64,000 nucleotides of DNA from DATFTF01 sp963825175 (GTDB taxonomy: Bacteria > Acidobacteriota > Thermoanaerobaculia > UBA5066 > Gp7-AA6). Both the position numbers and the translations under genes were made by a program. The notes beneath the pieces are model-generated. The model ran no database searches and had not been told where the DNA came from. It was given only the letters and a program-made list of their open reading frames with translations. This document shows positions 1 to 9,494 of this stretch, piece by piece. Within the stretch, counting starts at the first letter, position 1, and each line of letters starts with the position of its first letter. Location: the NCBI GenBank assembly GCA_963825175.1, contig CAWGSA010000001.1, positions 124,001-188,000 of the forward strand, read 5' to 3'.

Positions 1-12
1 AGAGCAGCTCAT
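1..12 (-). CDS. first codons of an unidentified gene running off the left edge
   Basis: An ATG on the minus strand at position 12 overlaps the stop codon of the cupin gene in the ATGA arrangement used by other gene pairs in this window. Only four codons (M-S-C-S) are visible. It may be the next gene of the Lrp-EamA-DinB-cupin series; nothing can be said about function. Confidence 0.25.
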
Positions 13-374
13 CACGGATTCTCCTTTTCCGCGTAGGCGCCGGCGCCGAGCAGGTGGATCGAGACGTAGGGCTCGTCTCCCACCACCCAGCTGTCGTGAC
101 CGGCAGGGACCCAGAAGAGATCGCCGGCGGAGACGACGATCTCGGTGCCGTCGTCCATGCGGATCGCCGCGCGTCCCGCCAGGACCAAGCCGACGTGCTC
201 GACCGCACAGCTCGTGGCTCCGACCATGGGCCCGACGTGCTCGGACCACTTCCAGCCGGGCTCGTAGGTCGCCCGGCCCACCGTCATTCCGGCCAGAGTG
301 ATCTTTTCGAAACCACCCCGGGGGAAGGAGACGGCCTCGTCGGCAGATTCGAAGCGGCGCACGATCGGTTTCAT
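12..374 (-). CDS. single-domain cupin protein
   Basis: 120 residues, the usual size of a one-domain cupin. The barrel motifs are visible: a G-rich stretch with W-S-E-H-V near residue 43, then H-V-G-L-V-L-A-G-R and later P-A-G-H-D-S-W near residue 91, which supply the histidines that usually hold a metal. No signal peptide, so probably cytoplasmic. The start overlaps the stop of the upstream DinB gene by four bases, so the two are translationally coupled. Small cupins of this type bind metals or small acids; the substrate cannot be told from sequence. Confidence 0.8.
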   Translation of the reverse strand: MKPIVRRFESADEAVSFPRGGFEKITLAGMTVGRATYEPGWKWSEHVGPMVGATSCAVEHVGLVLAGRAAIRMDDGTEIVVSAGDLFWVPAGHDSWVVGDEPYVSIHLLGAGAYAEKENP

Positions 375-874
375 CGCCCGCTCCCGCGGCGGCCCAATGC
401 TTTCAGCAGCTGGATCTGCCCGGTGTGGTAGACGTCATGGAGCGCGATCCCCGCGATCTCGCGTTGGGCGGTCCGGCCGAGCGTTCCCGGCAGTCGCTTT
501 GGCAGGCGCGACGCGGGGAAAGATGCCACCGCGCGGCGCAGGGCGCGGTGCTCGCGCTCGAGCAGGTCCCGCTCCGCGCGCCATGCCCGCTCGCTGGCCG
601 GTCCGAGCTCGAACCAATTGCTCCCCGCGATGGGGAATCTCCCGCCGGCTTTTCCCATGAGGCGGCCGCGCACGCGGTGCTTCCAGTAGGCCGCGTGGAC
701 CACGAGCTCTCGCATGTTGTGGCGCCCGGGAGCGGGCCGGCGATCCGCCGCCTTCGCCCCCACGCCCCGCAGCGCCCCTCGGAGATTCGTCCCGTGCCAC
801 GCGGCCTTCGCGAAGGCCTCGTCCAGGGCATGGAGCAGGAGCGCGATCCGCGGATCGGCCGTTCGCCGTTTCAT
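371..874 (-). CDS. DinB-family four-helix protein
   Basis: 167 residues. The DinB/YfiT fold is suggested by the three spaced histidines: one in the N-R-H-N-M-R-E-L-V-V-H-A-A-Y-W segment (about residues 52-62) and the C-terminal H-D-V-Y-H-T-G-Q-I motif near residue 145, the family's metal site. Members act as bacillithiol or mycothiol-type thiol transferases or are uncharacterised. It lies 25 bases downstream of the EamA gene and overlaps the cupin gene, so it belongs to the same minus-strand transcription unit. Substrate unknown. Confidence 0.75.
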   Translation of the reverse strand: MKRRTADPRIALLLHALDEAFAKAAWHGTNLRGALRGVGAKAADRRPAPGRHNMRELVVHAAYWKHRVRGRLMGKAGGRFPIAGSNWFELGPASERAWRAERDLLEREHRALRRAVASFPASRLPKRLPGTLGRTAQREIAGIALHDVYHTGQIQLLKALGRRGSGR

Positions 875-899
875 GGTCGGTCCTTTCTCCCCGAGCGAT

Positions 900-1880
900 T
901 CACGACCGGGCCGACGACCCGCCCGCGGCCCGGGCCGGCTCGGGCGCCGCCGGGGAGGCGTCGACCCCGACCAGCCGCACCGGACGCAGGCGGGCCACGA
1001 TGATGAGCGCCACCGCGCCGACGATGATCAGAGCGGCGATCAGGATTCGGGCCGTGACCGCCTCCCCCGCGATCGACGCGCCCAGGAGCACCGCGACGAT
1101 CGGATTGACGTAAGCGTAGGTGGAGACACGCGCCGGGCTGACGACCTTCAGGAGCCACACGTAGGCCGTGAATCCGATCAGCGAACCGAACACGATGAGG
1201 TACCCCAGAGAAACAGCGGATCGCAGAGAGACCTGCGCCAGCCTCAGGGCCGACCATTCCCCCGACAGAAGGCCGGTGAGCCACAGCCAGGCGCCCCCGG
1301 CGATCATCTCGATGGCCGTCGCGGTCAGAATCGACGCGGGCAGCTTCGCTCGGCGGGAGTAGAGAGAGCCAACCGACCAGCACAACGACGCGAGGACCAG
1401 AGCGGCCGCCCCCAACGGGTCGACGTGGACGTTGCCGCCCCAACGCGTCGGCGCGACGAGAAGCGCAATCCCGACGAGGCCCAGAACCAGTCCCGCGATG
1501 ACCGACGCGCCGGGCCGGCGCCGCCGTTGGATCCCCTCCAGGACGGCCATCCAGATCGGAACCGAAGCCACGATGAGCGCGGCGAGGCCGGATGGAACGC
1601 GCTGCTCCGCCCAGGTGACCAGGCCATTGCCTCCGAGCAGCATCAGGCCGCCGATGATCGCGGCGCTTCTCCAATGCCACAGCGTGGGGCGGGCCGCCCC
1701 GCGCGCGCGCATCCAGAGATAGAGCAGAAGCCCGGCCGTCAAGTGGCGGGTGCCGGCCAGAAGAAACGGAGGCAGGGTCTCGACCCCGAAGCGGATCGCC
1801 AGGTATGTCGATCCCCACAGCACGTAGACCGCGGCAAACGCCAGCATGACGCGGCTGCGGGACGGAGCCCGTTCAGGCAC
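900..1880 (-). CDS. EamA/DMT-superfamily transporter
   Basis: 326 residues, very hydrophobic, with about ten predicted membrane segments in two EamA repeats. The N-terminus has the family hallmark V-L-W-G-S-T-Y-L-A-I-R, and the second half starts at about residue 155. Such inner-membrane proteins export amino acids or related metabolites. The gene overlaps the upstream Lrp/AsnC regulator by 8 bases, so regulator and transporter are co-transcribed. The classic pairing is an Lrp-type regulator controlling an amino-acid exporter, but the transported compound is not shown by the sequence. Confidence 0.88.
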   Translation of the reverse strand: MPERAPSRSRVMLAFAAVYVLWGSTYLAIRFGVETLPPFLLAGTRHLTAGLLLYLWMRARGAARPTLWHWRSAAIIGGLMLLGGNGLVTWAEQRVPSGLAALIVASVPIWMAVLEGIQRRRRPGASVIAGLVLGLVGIALLVAPTRWGGNVHVDPLGAAALVLASLCWSVGSLYSRRAKLPASILTATAIEMIAGGAWLWLTGLLSGEWSALRLAQVSLRSAVSLGYLIVFGSLIGFTAYVWLLKVVSPARVSTYAYVNPIVAVLLGASIAGEAVTARILIAALIIVGAVALIIVARLRPVRLVGVDASPAAPEPARAAGGSSARS

Positions 1881-2361
1881 GCCTGGCCTCCGGCTCCTCC
1901 TCCGCCGCCGCGGGAATCGGCAGTGCCGCCGTCTCCTTGACCGTCTCCAGAACGATCGTCGTCCGGGTCGAGGTGATCGTCGGGATCTTCCCGAATTGCT
2001 CGCGCAGGAGCCTGCCGACGGCCTCGGTGTCCGCGGCCCGCACCTTCAGGAGAAAACAGTCCTCCCCGGCCACGTGGTGCACCTCGAGGACCTCGGGGAT
2101 CTCCGCCAGCCGCGCCGCCGTGTTGGGGCTTCCGACCCGCTCGCCCGAGCGCACGAAGATGAAGCACACCAGCGGCAGCTCCATCGCTTTCGGATCGAGG
2201 CTCAACGAGTAACCGAGGATGACTCCCCTTTCCTCGAGCTTGCGGATCCGCTCGAAGACCGCGGAGGGGGCGAGCCCGACCTGGCGTGCAATCTCCGCAT
2301 TCGAGGTCCGCGAGTTGGACTGCAAGATCTTCAGTATTCCAGCGTCAATTTCGTCGATCAT
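1873..2361 (-). CDS. Lrp/AsnC-family transcriptional regulator
   Basis: 162 residues. Residues 1-60 form the AsnC winged helix (D-A-G-I-L-K-I-L-Q, then I-A-R-Q-V-G-L-A-P-S-A-V-F-E-R-I recognition helix), followed by a RAM/AsnC ligand-binding domain (residues about 65-140). Family members bind an amino acid and control transport or catabolism genes. It is the first gene of the EamA-DinB-cupin unit and has a palindrome in its own promoter, which suggests autoregulation. The last 20 residues are acidic and alanine-rich, beyond the usual fold. Confidence 0.93.
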   Translation of the reverse strand: MIDEIDAGILKILQSNSRTSNAEIARQVGLAPSAVFERIRKLEERGVILGYSLSLDPKAMELPLVCFIFVRSGERVGSPNTAARLAEIPEVLEVHHVAGEDCFLLKVRAADTEAVGRLLREQFGKIPTITSTRTTIVLETVKETAALPIPAAAEEEPEARRA

Positions 2362-2367
2362 TCTGAT

Positions 2368-2397
2368 AACTTAGACAAATATGATTGATTCGTCAAT
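2368..2397 (-). promoter_or_regulatory. candidate promoter and operator of the Lrp/AsnC gene
   Basis: On the minus strand TTGACG (forward 2391-2396) is followed after 17 bases by TAAGTT (forward 2368-2373), giving a transcript that starts almost at the ATG. An inverted repeat ATTGA-TTCG-TCAAT (2384-2397) covers the -35 box, a plausible autoregulatory operator. The -10 box matches poorly, so this is a candidate only. Confidence 0.45.
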
Positions 2398-2515
2398 AGA
2401 GTTTCACTTCACATGAACATACAGCCTAAGTCGAAGCGCGACCACGACTTGCGCCCGCCTCTTCCAGAAACCCGCCCGTCCCCTGCTTGGATGCAGGTTT
2501 GGCCGGCAAATTTCT

Positions 2516-5500
2516 CTAGGCCGAGAAGTAGCGGGCCTGGGGGTGATGGACGACCAGGGCGGAGACGGAGGCCTCGGGGTCCATCATGAAGCCCTCGGTC
2601 AGTTGGACGCCGATCCGCGCGCCGTCTAACAATTTAAATATTGTTGCCTGGTCCGCCAGGTCCGGGCACGCCGGATAACCGGGGCTGTAGCGCTTGCCGC
2701 GGTAGCGCCCCTGGAACCGGTCCGTCATGGTGGTCTCGGGCGGATCGGGGAATCCCCACCGCTCGCGCAGCTTGCGGTGCAGCCACTCCGCGGCGGCCTC
2801 CGCCGTCTCGATGGCCACGGCTTGCAGGGTATGGCAGAGAAGGTACTCGCCGGCCGCCTTCAGCTCCTCGGCCCGCGCCCGCACGCCCTGTCCCGCCGTC
2901 GTGAGAAAGAGCGCGACGCTGTCGCAGGACCCCGCCCCCTTTGGGCGCACGAAGTCGGAGAGACACAGGCGCTCCCCCGCCACCTGGCGGGGAAAGCGAA
3001 AGACCGCCTCCCCGTCGCTCGCCAGCACGTGGAGCGCGTTGCCGTCCGAATATGCCCGGAAGAAGCGGTACATCGCCCGCGCCTGGATCCAGCCCGCCGC
3101 CTGGACGCGCTCGACGACAGCTTCGAGCTCGGCCAGGCGCGGGTCACCCGACTCCTTGAGCTTGCGGACGCTGCCCCGCAGCCCCAGGTGATTCGCATAG
3201 AGCATCTGCGGATTGAGGTAGGTCCAGACCTCTCGCAGGTCGAGCTCGGAAAGCACGTGCGCGTCGGCGTCGGGCGGCGGCAGCGGCTCGACGACCGAGA
3301 TCGCCGCGCTGCGCACCTCCGGCGCTGCGAGGGGATTCTCCACGGAAGGCTGGGCCGGCGTCGCCGCCGCGCGGCGCCGGTCCGCTTCCTCCTCCAGCCC
3401 GCGTCGCGCTTCCTCCCCGGACAGAATCCGGTCGGCCAGCGCCAGCCCCCGCATGGCGTCCACGGCGTAGGCCGTCAGGCCGCCGTACATCGGCGCGATC
3501 CGCTGGTCGGTGAACTTCTGCGACAGGGCCGCCCCCCCGACGAGCAGCGGCGGCGTCACGCCCGCGGACGTCAGGTCCTGCGCGGTCGTGACCATCTGCT
3601 GCGCGCTCTTGACCAGGAGGCCCGAGAGGCCGATCAAGTCCGGCCGGTGCTCCCGATAGGCCTCGATCAGTTTTTCCGGGGGCACCTTGATGCCGAGGTT
3701 GACGACCTCGTAGCCGTTGTTGGAGAGAATGATCTCGACCAGGTTCTTGCCGATGTCGTGGACGTCTCCCTTCACCGTGGCCAGGAGAACCTTGCCCTTG
3801 CGCGAGTCGGTCGCCTTTTCCATGAACTTCTCGAGATGGGACACCGCGGCCTTCATCGCCTCGGCCGACTGAAGCACCTCGGCCACAATGAGCTCGTTGG
3901 CGTTGAAGAGCCGCCCCACCTCCCGCATGCCGTCCATCAAGGGGCCGTTGATGATCTCGAGAGGCGCCATGCCGCTTGCGCGCACCGCCTCCAGGTCGTC
4001 GATCAGGCCTTCCTTGGATCCCTCCAGGATGTACCGGGGGAGGCGTTCGATTGGAGTCCCGGGCCGCGCTACCGGCTCCTTGGGGCGAGCGCCCTTGGCC
4101 TTGAAGTGCGCGGCGAACCCGGCGATCGGATCCTCGCCGCGGTTCCAGATGAGGTCCTCGGCCAACCGCCGTTCCTCCTCGGAGATCGAGGGATAGCGCA
4201 CGATCTTCTCGCTGTTGACGATCGCCAGGTCGAGCCCCGCCTTGACGCAGTGATAGAGGAAAACCGAGTTCAGGACCTCCCGCCCGGCCTCGGGCAGTCC
4301 GAACGAAACGTTGGAGATCCCGAGGATCGTCTTGGTCTGGGGAAACTGCTCCTTGATGGCGCGGATCCCCTCGATCGTCTCGACCGCGCTGCCGACGTAC
4401 TTCGCGTCGCCGGTCCCGCAGGGGAAGACCAGCGGATCGAAGAAGATGTCCTCCGGCGCCACGCCGTACTTCTCGGTCAGGAGCGTGAAGCTGCGCCGGG
4501 CGATCTCGAGCTTGCGTTGCCGCGTGACGCCCATGCCGTGCTCGGGGTCCTCGTCGATCGTGCCGACCACCAGCGCCGCGCCGTACTTCTGGGCCAGAGG
4601 CACGACCGCGCGGAAGCGCTCCTCGCCGTCCTCCAGGTTGATCGAGTTCAGGATCGACTTGCCCTGGCTCCACTTCAGGCCGATCTCCATCACCTTGGCA
4701 TCGGTCGAGTCGAGCATGAGCGGCACCTTGACCATCCGGGTCGCGCGCGCGAGGAAGGCCTCGGCGTCGGCGGTCTCGTCGCGGTCGGGATCCTGGAGGC
4801 ACACGTCGATGACCTGGGCGCCGCCGCGCACCTGCGCCCGCGCGATCTCCGCGGCCGCCTCGAAGTTGCCCTCGGCCACCAATCGCTTGAACTTGCGGCT
4901 CCCCAGCACGTTGGTGCGCTCGCCGATCAAGACCGGGCGGTTGTCCACGTCGATCTCCAGCGCCTCGATGCCGGACACGAGCGACTTCGAGTGGATCGGG
5001 ATACGCCGCGGCTTCCTGCCCTCCACGGCGCGGGCCAGCGCGCGGATGTGCGCCGGCGTCGTCCCGCAGCAGCCGCCCACGATGTTGACCCAGCCTTCGT
5101 CCAAGAACCGCGCGAGCGCCGCGGCGATACGTTCGGGCGTCTCCGGATAGCAGCCGTCCACGTCGGGCAGGCCGGCGTTGGGGTAGCACGACACCAGCGT
5201 CCGCGTCAGGGCGGAGAGCGTGCGGATGTGGTCGGTCATGAACTCCGGGCCGGTCGCGCAGTTTAAGCCGATCGAGAGCAGCGGCGCGTGCATGATCGAG
5301 GCGTAGAGCGCATCGATGGCCTGGCCGGCCAGCATCGTTCCCATCGGCTCGATCGTGACCGAGGCCATGACGGGAACGCTCCAACCCACCTTCGAGAACG
5401 CCTCCTGGACCGCGATCAGGCCGGCCTTCAGGTTGCGCGTGTCCTGCATCGTCTCCAGGAGCAGCACGTCCGCGCCGCCCGCGAGCAAGCCCTCGGCCTG

Positions 5501-5974
5501 CGTCGAGTAATGTCCGATGAGCTCGTCGAAGGTCACGCCGCCGGTGACCGTGACCGACTTTGTGGTGGGACCCATCGAGCCGGCGACGAATCGGGGGCGA
5601 TCGGGTTTGGAAAACTCCGCCGCTGTCTCCCTGGCCAGCTCCGCCGCGCGGCGGGAAATTTCCAGAGCCTTGTCCGCCAGGCCGTACTCGGCGAGCACGA
5701 GCGGCGTCGAGCCGAACGTGTCCGTCTCGACCATATCCGCCCCGGCTTCCAGATAGGCCCGGTGCATCCGCTGGACCACGTCCGGGCGCGTGAGCACCAG
5801 GTGCTCGTTGCACCCTTCGTATTGCTCGCCGCCGAAATCCTCGGCCGTCAGGTTCTCGCCCTGGAGCCACGTTCCCGTGGCGCCGTCCAGAACGAGAATG
5901 CGCTCGGCGAGGATCTCCTTGAGCGCTTCGGCGCGCTCTCGTTGGGACGCGGCTCGGGAGGCAACAGGGCTCAT
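2516..5974 (-). CDS. metH: cobalamin-dependent methionine synthase
   Basis: 1152 residues, close to the roughly 1200 of complete MetH. Domains in order: homocysteine-binding barrel (about 20-320, with D-G-A-T-G-T and the zinc-site G-G-C-C-G-T-T-P near 298), pterin-binding barrel (about 340-610, N-V-L-G-S-R-K-F), cobalamin cap (about 640-730), B12-binding domain with D-V-H-D-I-G-K-N around residue 738 whose His ligates cobalt, and the SAM-binding reactivation domain at the C-terminus (P-G-Y-P-A-C-P-D). The cytoplasmic enzyme transfers the methyl group of methyltetrahydrofolate to homocysteine. The frame stays open far upstream, but homology starts just after M-S-P-V-A-S-R, so 5974 is chosen as start; no strong Shine-Dalgarno is seen. 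No SAM, SAH or cobalamin riboswitch was recognised upstream. Confidence 0.97.
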   Translation of the reverse strand: MSPVASRAASQRERAEALKEILAERILVLDGATGTWLQGENLTAEDFGGEQYEGCNEHLVLTRPDVVQRMHRAYLEAGADMVETDTFGSTPLVLAEYGLADKALEISRRAAELARETAAEFSKPDRPRFVAGSMGPTTKSVTVTGGVTFDELIGHYSTQAEGLLAGGADVLLLETMQDTRNLKAGLIAVQEAFSKVGWSVPVMASVTIEPMGTMLAGQAIDALYASIMHAPLLSIGLNCATGPEFMTDHIRTLSALTRTLVSCYPNAGLPDVDGCYPETPERIAAALARFLDEGWVNIVGGCCGTTPAHIRALARAVEGRKPRRIPIHSKSLVSGIEALEIDVDNRPVLIGERTNVLGSRKFKRLVAEGNFEAAAEIARAQVRGGAQVIDVCLQDPDRDETADAEAFLARATRMVKVPLMLDSTDAKVMEIGLKWSQGKSILNSINLEDGEERFRAVVPLAQKYGAALVVGTIDEDPEHGMGVTRQRKLEIARRSFTLLTEKYGVAPEDIFFDPLVFPCGTGDAKYVGSAVETIEGIRAIKEQFPQTKTILGISNVSFGLPEAGREVLNSVFLYHCVKAGLDLAIVNSEKIVRYPSISEEERRLAEDLIWNRGEDPIAGFAAHFKAKGARPKEPVARPGTPIERLPRYILEGSKEGLIDDLEAVRASGMAPLEIINGPLMDGMREVGRLFNANELIVAEVLQSAEAMKAAVSHLEKFMEKATDSRKGKVLLATVKGDVHDIGKNLVEIILSNNGYEVVNLGIKVPPEKLIEAYREHRPDLIGLSGLLVKSAQQMVTTAQDLTSAGVTPPLLVGGAALSQKFTDQRIAPMYGGLTAYAVDAMRGLALADRILSGEEARRGLEEEADRRRAAATPAQPSVENPLAAPEVRSAAISVVEPLPPPDADAHVLSELDLREVWTYLNPQMLYANHLGLRGSVRKLKESGDPRLAELEAVVERVQAAGWIQARAMYRFFRAYSDGNALHVLASDGEAVFRFPRQVAGERLCLSDFVRPKGAGSCDSVALFLTTAGQGVRARAEELKAAGEYLLCHTLQAVAIETAEAAAEWLHRKLRERWGFPDPPETTMTDRFQGRYRGKRYSPGYPACPDLADQATIFKLLDGARIGVQLTEGFMMDPEASVSALVVHHPQARYFSA

Positions 5975-6481
5975 GGAGGAGCGATTATGCGGGATGCGGA
6001 CGTCCCCTCGAAACAGATTGCAAGGAGAATGAAGGTCGTCCAAGGAGGACGCACCGCGGGCAGATCCTTCGTCGTCCGAATCCGGATGGGGCCCCGCGAC
6101 GTGAACCGTCTCGCGAACGCGGGCGATTCCCAACGGTCTGCGCGGCCTCGCCTGTGTCACTTCGAAGTTTGGGAAGCTCGACATTCTCGACCACCTTGAC
6201 AGCGGCAACGGGGTCGGTCCGTTCCGTGTGAGGCCGCACTGGTCCACACGACTTCGGAGTTCTCTCAGCCGATCCTCGTGACCAGATCGCGCAAGGCGAT
6301 TGAGGCGCCCGAGGGCAAGCCTCCCGCGACGGTGGTGCCGTCGGCGCCCGCTCCTCGCGATGCCGGAATCTTTCGCCGCGGGAACGCCGTATACTTTCCT
6401 TGACCCGTGGGTGTTCGTGGGTTGGTTTCGCGTTGACCCGGGAATCCTTGGCCCGGGGAGTGCACTAAGAGGCGGACGGAG
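5975..6481. other. divergent intergenic region between metH and the hopene cyclase gene
   Basis: About 500 bases without a convincing gene. It must hold divergent promoters. A -10-like TATACT lies at 6390-6395, about 85 bases before the cyclase start, without a good -35 box. Both strands were checked by eye for the conserved cores of cobalamin, SAM and SAH riboswitches and none was convincing. Open frames here are only GC-driven. Confidence 0.4.
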
Positions 6482-8491
6482 TTGAGCAGCAACACGGACC
6501 CGACTGAAATCCAGTCGGACACGGCCCTCGGGGGCATCGACGCTGCGGCCACAGCCGCACGCCGGTACCTCCTCTCTATCCAGCACGAGGACGGCCACTG
6601 GTGCGGCGAGCTCGAGGGGGACACCATCCTCGAGTCCGAATACATGTTGACGATGCACTTCCTCGGCCGTCGCGGCGAGGAGCGCTTCCGGAAGGCCGCG
6701 CAGTACCTGCGCCGGCAGCAGACCGCATCGGGTGGTTGGGCCGTCTACCCGGGAGGGCCGCCCGAGGTGAGCGCCTCGACCAAGGCTTATTTCGCCTTGA
6801 AGCTCGCGGGAGATGACCCGAGCGCGCTCCACATGGCGACGGCCCGCAAGACGATCCTGGACCTCGGGGGAATCGACGCCTGCAACTCGTTCACCAAGAT
6901 CTACCTCTCGATCTTCGGCCAGTACGAATGGGACAAGTGCCCCGCCGTTCCGCCCGAGCTCGTGCTGCTGCCCGATTGGATTCCGTTCTCGATCTATCGA
7001 ATGTCCTCCTGGTCGCGGGCGATCGTCGTGCCGCTGTCCATCATCTGGGCATGCCGCCCCACCTGCCCGGTGCCGGAAAGCGCCTCCATCGCCGAGCTGC
7101 GACTCGGCGGCCCGACGCGACCGGGCGCCTCGCCGCGGCGGCGCCTGCGCGAGCGCTTCTGGCGCGCCTTCTTCTACGGCATCGATCGGATGTTTCAGGA
7201 GCTCGAGACCTGGGGCTACACGCCGCTTCGCCGCCGAGCGCTCGGGGTCGCCGAAGCCTGGATCCGGCAAAGGCTGGAAAAGAGCGATGGCCTGGGGGCG
7301 ATCTTTCCGCCGATCATCAATACCATCCTCGCCTTGCGTTGCCGTGGTTATGCTGCCGACCATCCTCTGGTGAAGAGCCAGGTCGAGGAGCTCCAGAAGC
7401 TGGAAATTGAGGAGGAGGATTCGCTGCGCCTCCAGCCCTGCTTCTCTCCGATCTGGGACACCGCGCTCGCCATCGTCGCCTTGCGCGAAGCCGGGCTCCC
7501 CCCCGACGACCAGCGCCTCCAGCGCGCCGCGGGATGGCTCCTGGACCGGGAGGTGCGGGCGCCGGGAGACTGGCAGCGTCGCATCCCGCGCACCGCTCCG
7601 GGCGGCTGGTTCTTCGAGTATCAGAACGAGTTCTATCCCGACACCGACGACACGGCCGAGGTCCTGGCGGCGCTGGCAGCCCTGCGCCTCTCCGATGAGC
7701 GGGAGGAAGGACGCCGGCGCGGAGCGGTCGAGCGGGGGGTGGCCTGGCAGCTGGCCATGCAGAACGGCGACGGCGGGTGGCCGGCGTTCGACCGCGACTG
7801 CGACAACGAGATCCTGACGTTCATTCCGTTCGCGGACCACAACGCCATGATCGATCCGAGCTGCGACGACATTACGGGGAGGACACTCGAGGCGCTGGGC
7901 CACCTGGGCTTCGAGCGATCGCACCGAGCGGTCCGCCGCGCGGCGGCATACCTGAAGGACCGTCAGGACGCGGACGGCACGTGGTACGGCCGCTGGGGGT
8001 GCAACTACCTCTACGGGACCTGGCTCGCCCTGACCGGTCTGCAGGCGGCGGGCGAAGACCTGTCGCAGGAGCGGTACCAGCGGGCGGGAAGCTGGTTGCG
8101 CCGCCATCAGAACGAGGACGGGGGCTGGGGCGAGTTGCCCCACTCCTACGACGAGCCCGGCCGGAAAGGAGTCGGCCCGAGCACGCCGTCGCAGACCGGC
8201 TGGGCGCTCCTGGCGCTGTTCGCGCTCGGAGACCGGTCCTCCCCATCGGTCCGCCGTGCCCTCGAGTACCTCCTGCGCAACCAGAGCTACGACGGGTCGT
8301 GGAAGGACCAGTACTGGACGGGCACCGGCTTCCCCAAGGTCTTCTACCTGCGCTACCATCTCTACGCGACCTATTTCCCCCTGTGGGCCATCTCGGCCTA
8401 CCGGAAGGAAAGGGCGTCGCACGGCGCGGACTCCGCTGCGCCGCACGAAGGCGCGGCGCAAGAGCACCCATCGCGAAAGGTCACTTCATGA
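6482..8491 (+). CDS. shc: squalene-hopene cyclase
   Basis: 669 residues, typical for the family. It cyclises squalene to hopene/hopanol at the inner membrane. The catalytic acid motif D-T-D-D lies near residue 387, and several QW repeats (for example Q-x-x-x-x-G-x-W) are spread through the alpha-barrel, such as Q-N-G-D-G-G-W and R-H-Q-N-E-D-G-G-W. The start is a TTG at 6482 with a GGCGGACGGAG stretch upstream; no better in-frame start precedes the conserved first repeat. The stop overlaps the hpnH start (ATGA), so they are coupled. It heads the hopanoid block. Confidence 0.97.
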   Translation: MSSNTDPTEIQSDTALGGIDAAATAARRYLLSIQHEDGHWCGELEGDTILESEYMLTMHFLGRRGEERFRKAAQYLRRQQTASGGWAVYPGGPPEVSASTKAYFALKLAGDDPSALHMATARKTILDLGGIDACNSFTKIYLSIFGQYEWDKCPAVPPELVLLPDWIPFSIYRMSSWSRAIVVPLSIIWACRPTCPVPESASIAELRLGGPTRPGASPRRRLRERFWRAFFYGIDRMFQELETWGYTPLRRRALGVAEAWIRQRLEKSDGLGAIFPPIINTILALRCRGYAADHPLVKSQVEELQKLEIEEEDSLRLQPCFSPIWDTALAIVALREAGLPPDDQRLQRAAGWLLDREVRAPGDWQRRIPRTAPGGWFFEYQNEFYPDTDDTAEVLAALAALRLSDEREEGRRRGAVERGVAWQLAMQNGDGGWPAFDRDCDNEILTFIPFADHNAMIDPSCDDITGRTLEALGHLGFERSHRAVRRAAAYLKDRQDADGTWYGRWGCNYLYGTWLALTGLQAAGEDLSQERYQRAGSWLRRHQNEDGGWGELPHSYDEPGRKGVGPSTPSQTGWALLALFALGDRSSPSVRRALEYLLRNQSYDGSWKDQYWTGTGFPKVFYLRYHLYATYFPLWAISAYRKERASHGADSAAPHEGAAQEHPSRKVTS

Positions 8492-9489
8492 GATTTCCCC
8501 TGCACGTCACGGCGGGCACGGTCCGCCATCAGGTCGTCAACGCGCTCAAGGGGCGTCGGCGCTACCCCTTCGTGCTCATGCTCGAGCCGCTCTACACCTG
8601 CAATCTGGCCTGCCTGGGTTGCGCCACCGAGCGCCACACGGGGAAACTGTCGGACCGGCTTCCCCTCGAGAAGTGCCTGGAGGCCGTGGACACGTCCGGC
8701 GCTCCGATCGTCTCGATCTGCGGAGGCGAGCCGACGATCTACCCGGAGCTGCCCGAGCTCGTGGCCCAGCTGATCGACCGCAAACGCCATATCTACCTGT
8801 GCACCAACGGGCTCCTGCTGGACCAGAAGGTCTACGGCGTGGTCCCCCCGGACAAGCGCCTCATGATCAATGTGCACCTGGACGGGATGCGCGAAACCCA
8901 CGACTCCATTTGCGCCAAGGAGGGGGTCTTCGACAAGGCCGTCGAGATGATCCGCGAGGGCGTGCGTCTGGGCCACCACCTGATGGCCAACATGACGATC
9001 TTCAAGGAGACGGACGTCGACGAGGTGGAACAGGTGTGCGAGCTTCTGACCGGGCTGGGGGTCGAGGGGCTCCTGGTCTCGCCGGGCTACCACTACGAGT
9101 CGGTGGAGCGGGACATCTTCCTGACCAAGTCCGAGGTCCAGAAGAAATTCCGCCGCGTGCTGGCGATTTCCAAGAAGTACAGGCTGACCTCGACGCCGAT
9201 GTTCCTGGAGTTCGCCGCAGGGCTGCGCGAATACAAGTGCTCGCCGTGGAGCACGGTCACCTTCACCCCGCGCGGCTGGAAGGGTCCCTGCTACCTGATC
9301 GGGAAGAGTTACTCGTTCTCGTGGGATGAGTTCTGGAACGGCACGGACTGGAATTACTGGGAATCGCGCCAGGATCCCCTGTGCGCCAATTGCGCGATGC
9401 ACTCGGGATTCGAGGCATCCGTGGTCAAGGAACTTCCCAAGCACCCCGGCGACATGGTGCGGCTGATGGCCTGGAACTTGACGGGGTGA
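8488..9489 (+). CDS. hpnH: adenosylhopane-forming radical SAM protein HpnH
   Basis: 333 residues. HpnH adds the 5'-deoxyadenosyl group of SAM to diploptene, making adenosylhopane, the first step of side-chain extension. The Fe-S cluster motif C-N-L-A-C-L-G-C lies around residues 38-45. The family N-terminus R-F-P-L-H-V-T and the segment C-T-N-G-L-L-L are also present. A SPASM-like cysteine pair C-A-N-C occurs near the C-terminus. It directly follows the cyclase gene and precedes hpnA/hpnG, the expected order of steps. Confidence 0.96.
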   Translation: MRFPLHVTAGTVRHQVVNALKGRRRYPFVLMLEPLYTCNLACLGCATERHTGKLSDRLPLEKCLEAVDTSGAPIVSICGGEPTIYPELPELVAQLIDRKRHIYLCTNGLLLDQKVYGVVPPDKRLMINVHLDGMRETHDSICAKEGVFDKAVEMIREGVRLGHHLMANMTIFKETDVDEVEQVCELLTGLGVEGLLVSPGYHYESVERDIFLTKSEVQKKFRRVLAISKKYRLTSTPMFLEFAAGLREYKCSPWSTVTFTPRGWKGPCYLIGKSYSFSWDEFWNGTDWNYWESRQDPLCANCAMHSGFEASVVKELPKHPGDMVRLMAWNLTG

Positions 9490-9494
9490 CGCCG

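Noticed and set aside
5975..6481. Possible cobalamin or SAM/SAH riboswitch in front of metH
   Set aside because: No conserved core such as the B12 box or SAM-I core was seen on the minus strand; only a covariance-model search could exclude a divergent one.
5975..8467. Minus-strand open frame continuing from metH through the whole cyclase gene
   Set aside because: High-GC shadow frame. MetH homology begins at 5974 and the plus strand holds an intact squalene-hopene cyclase.
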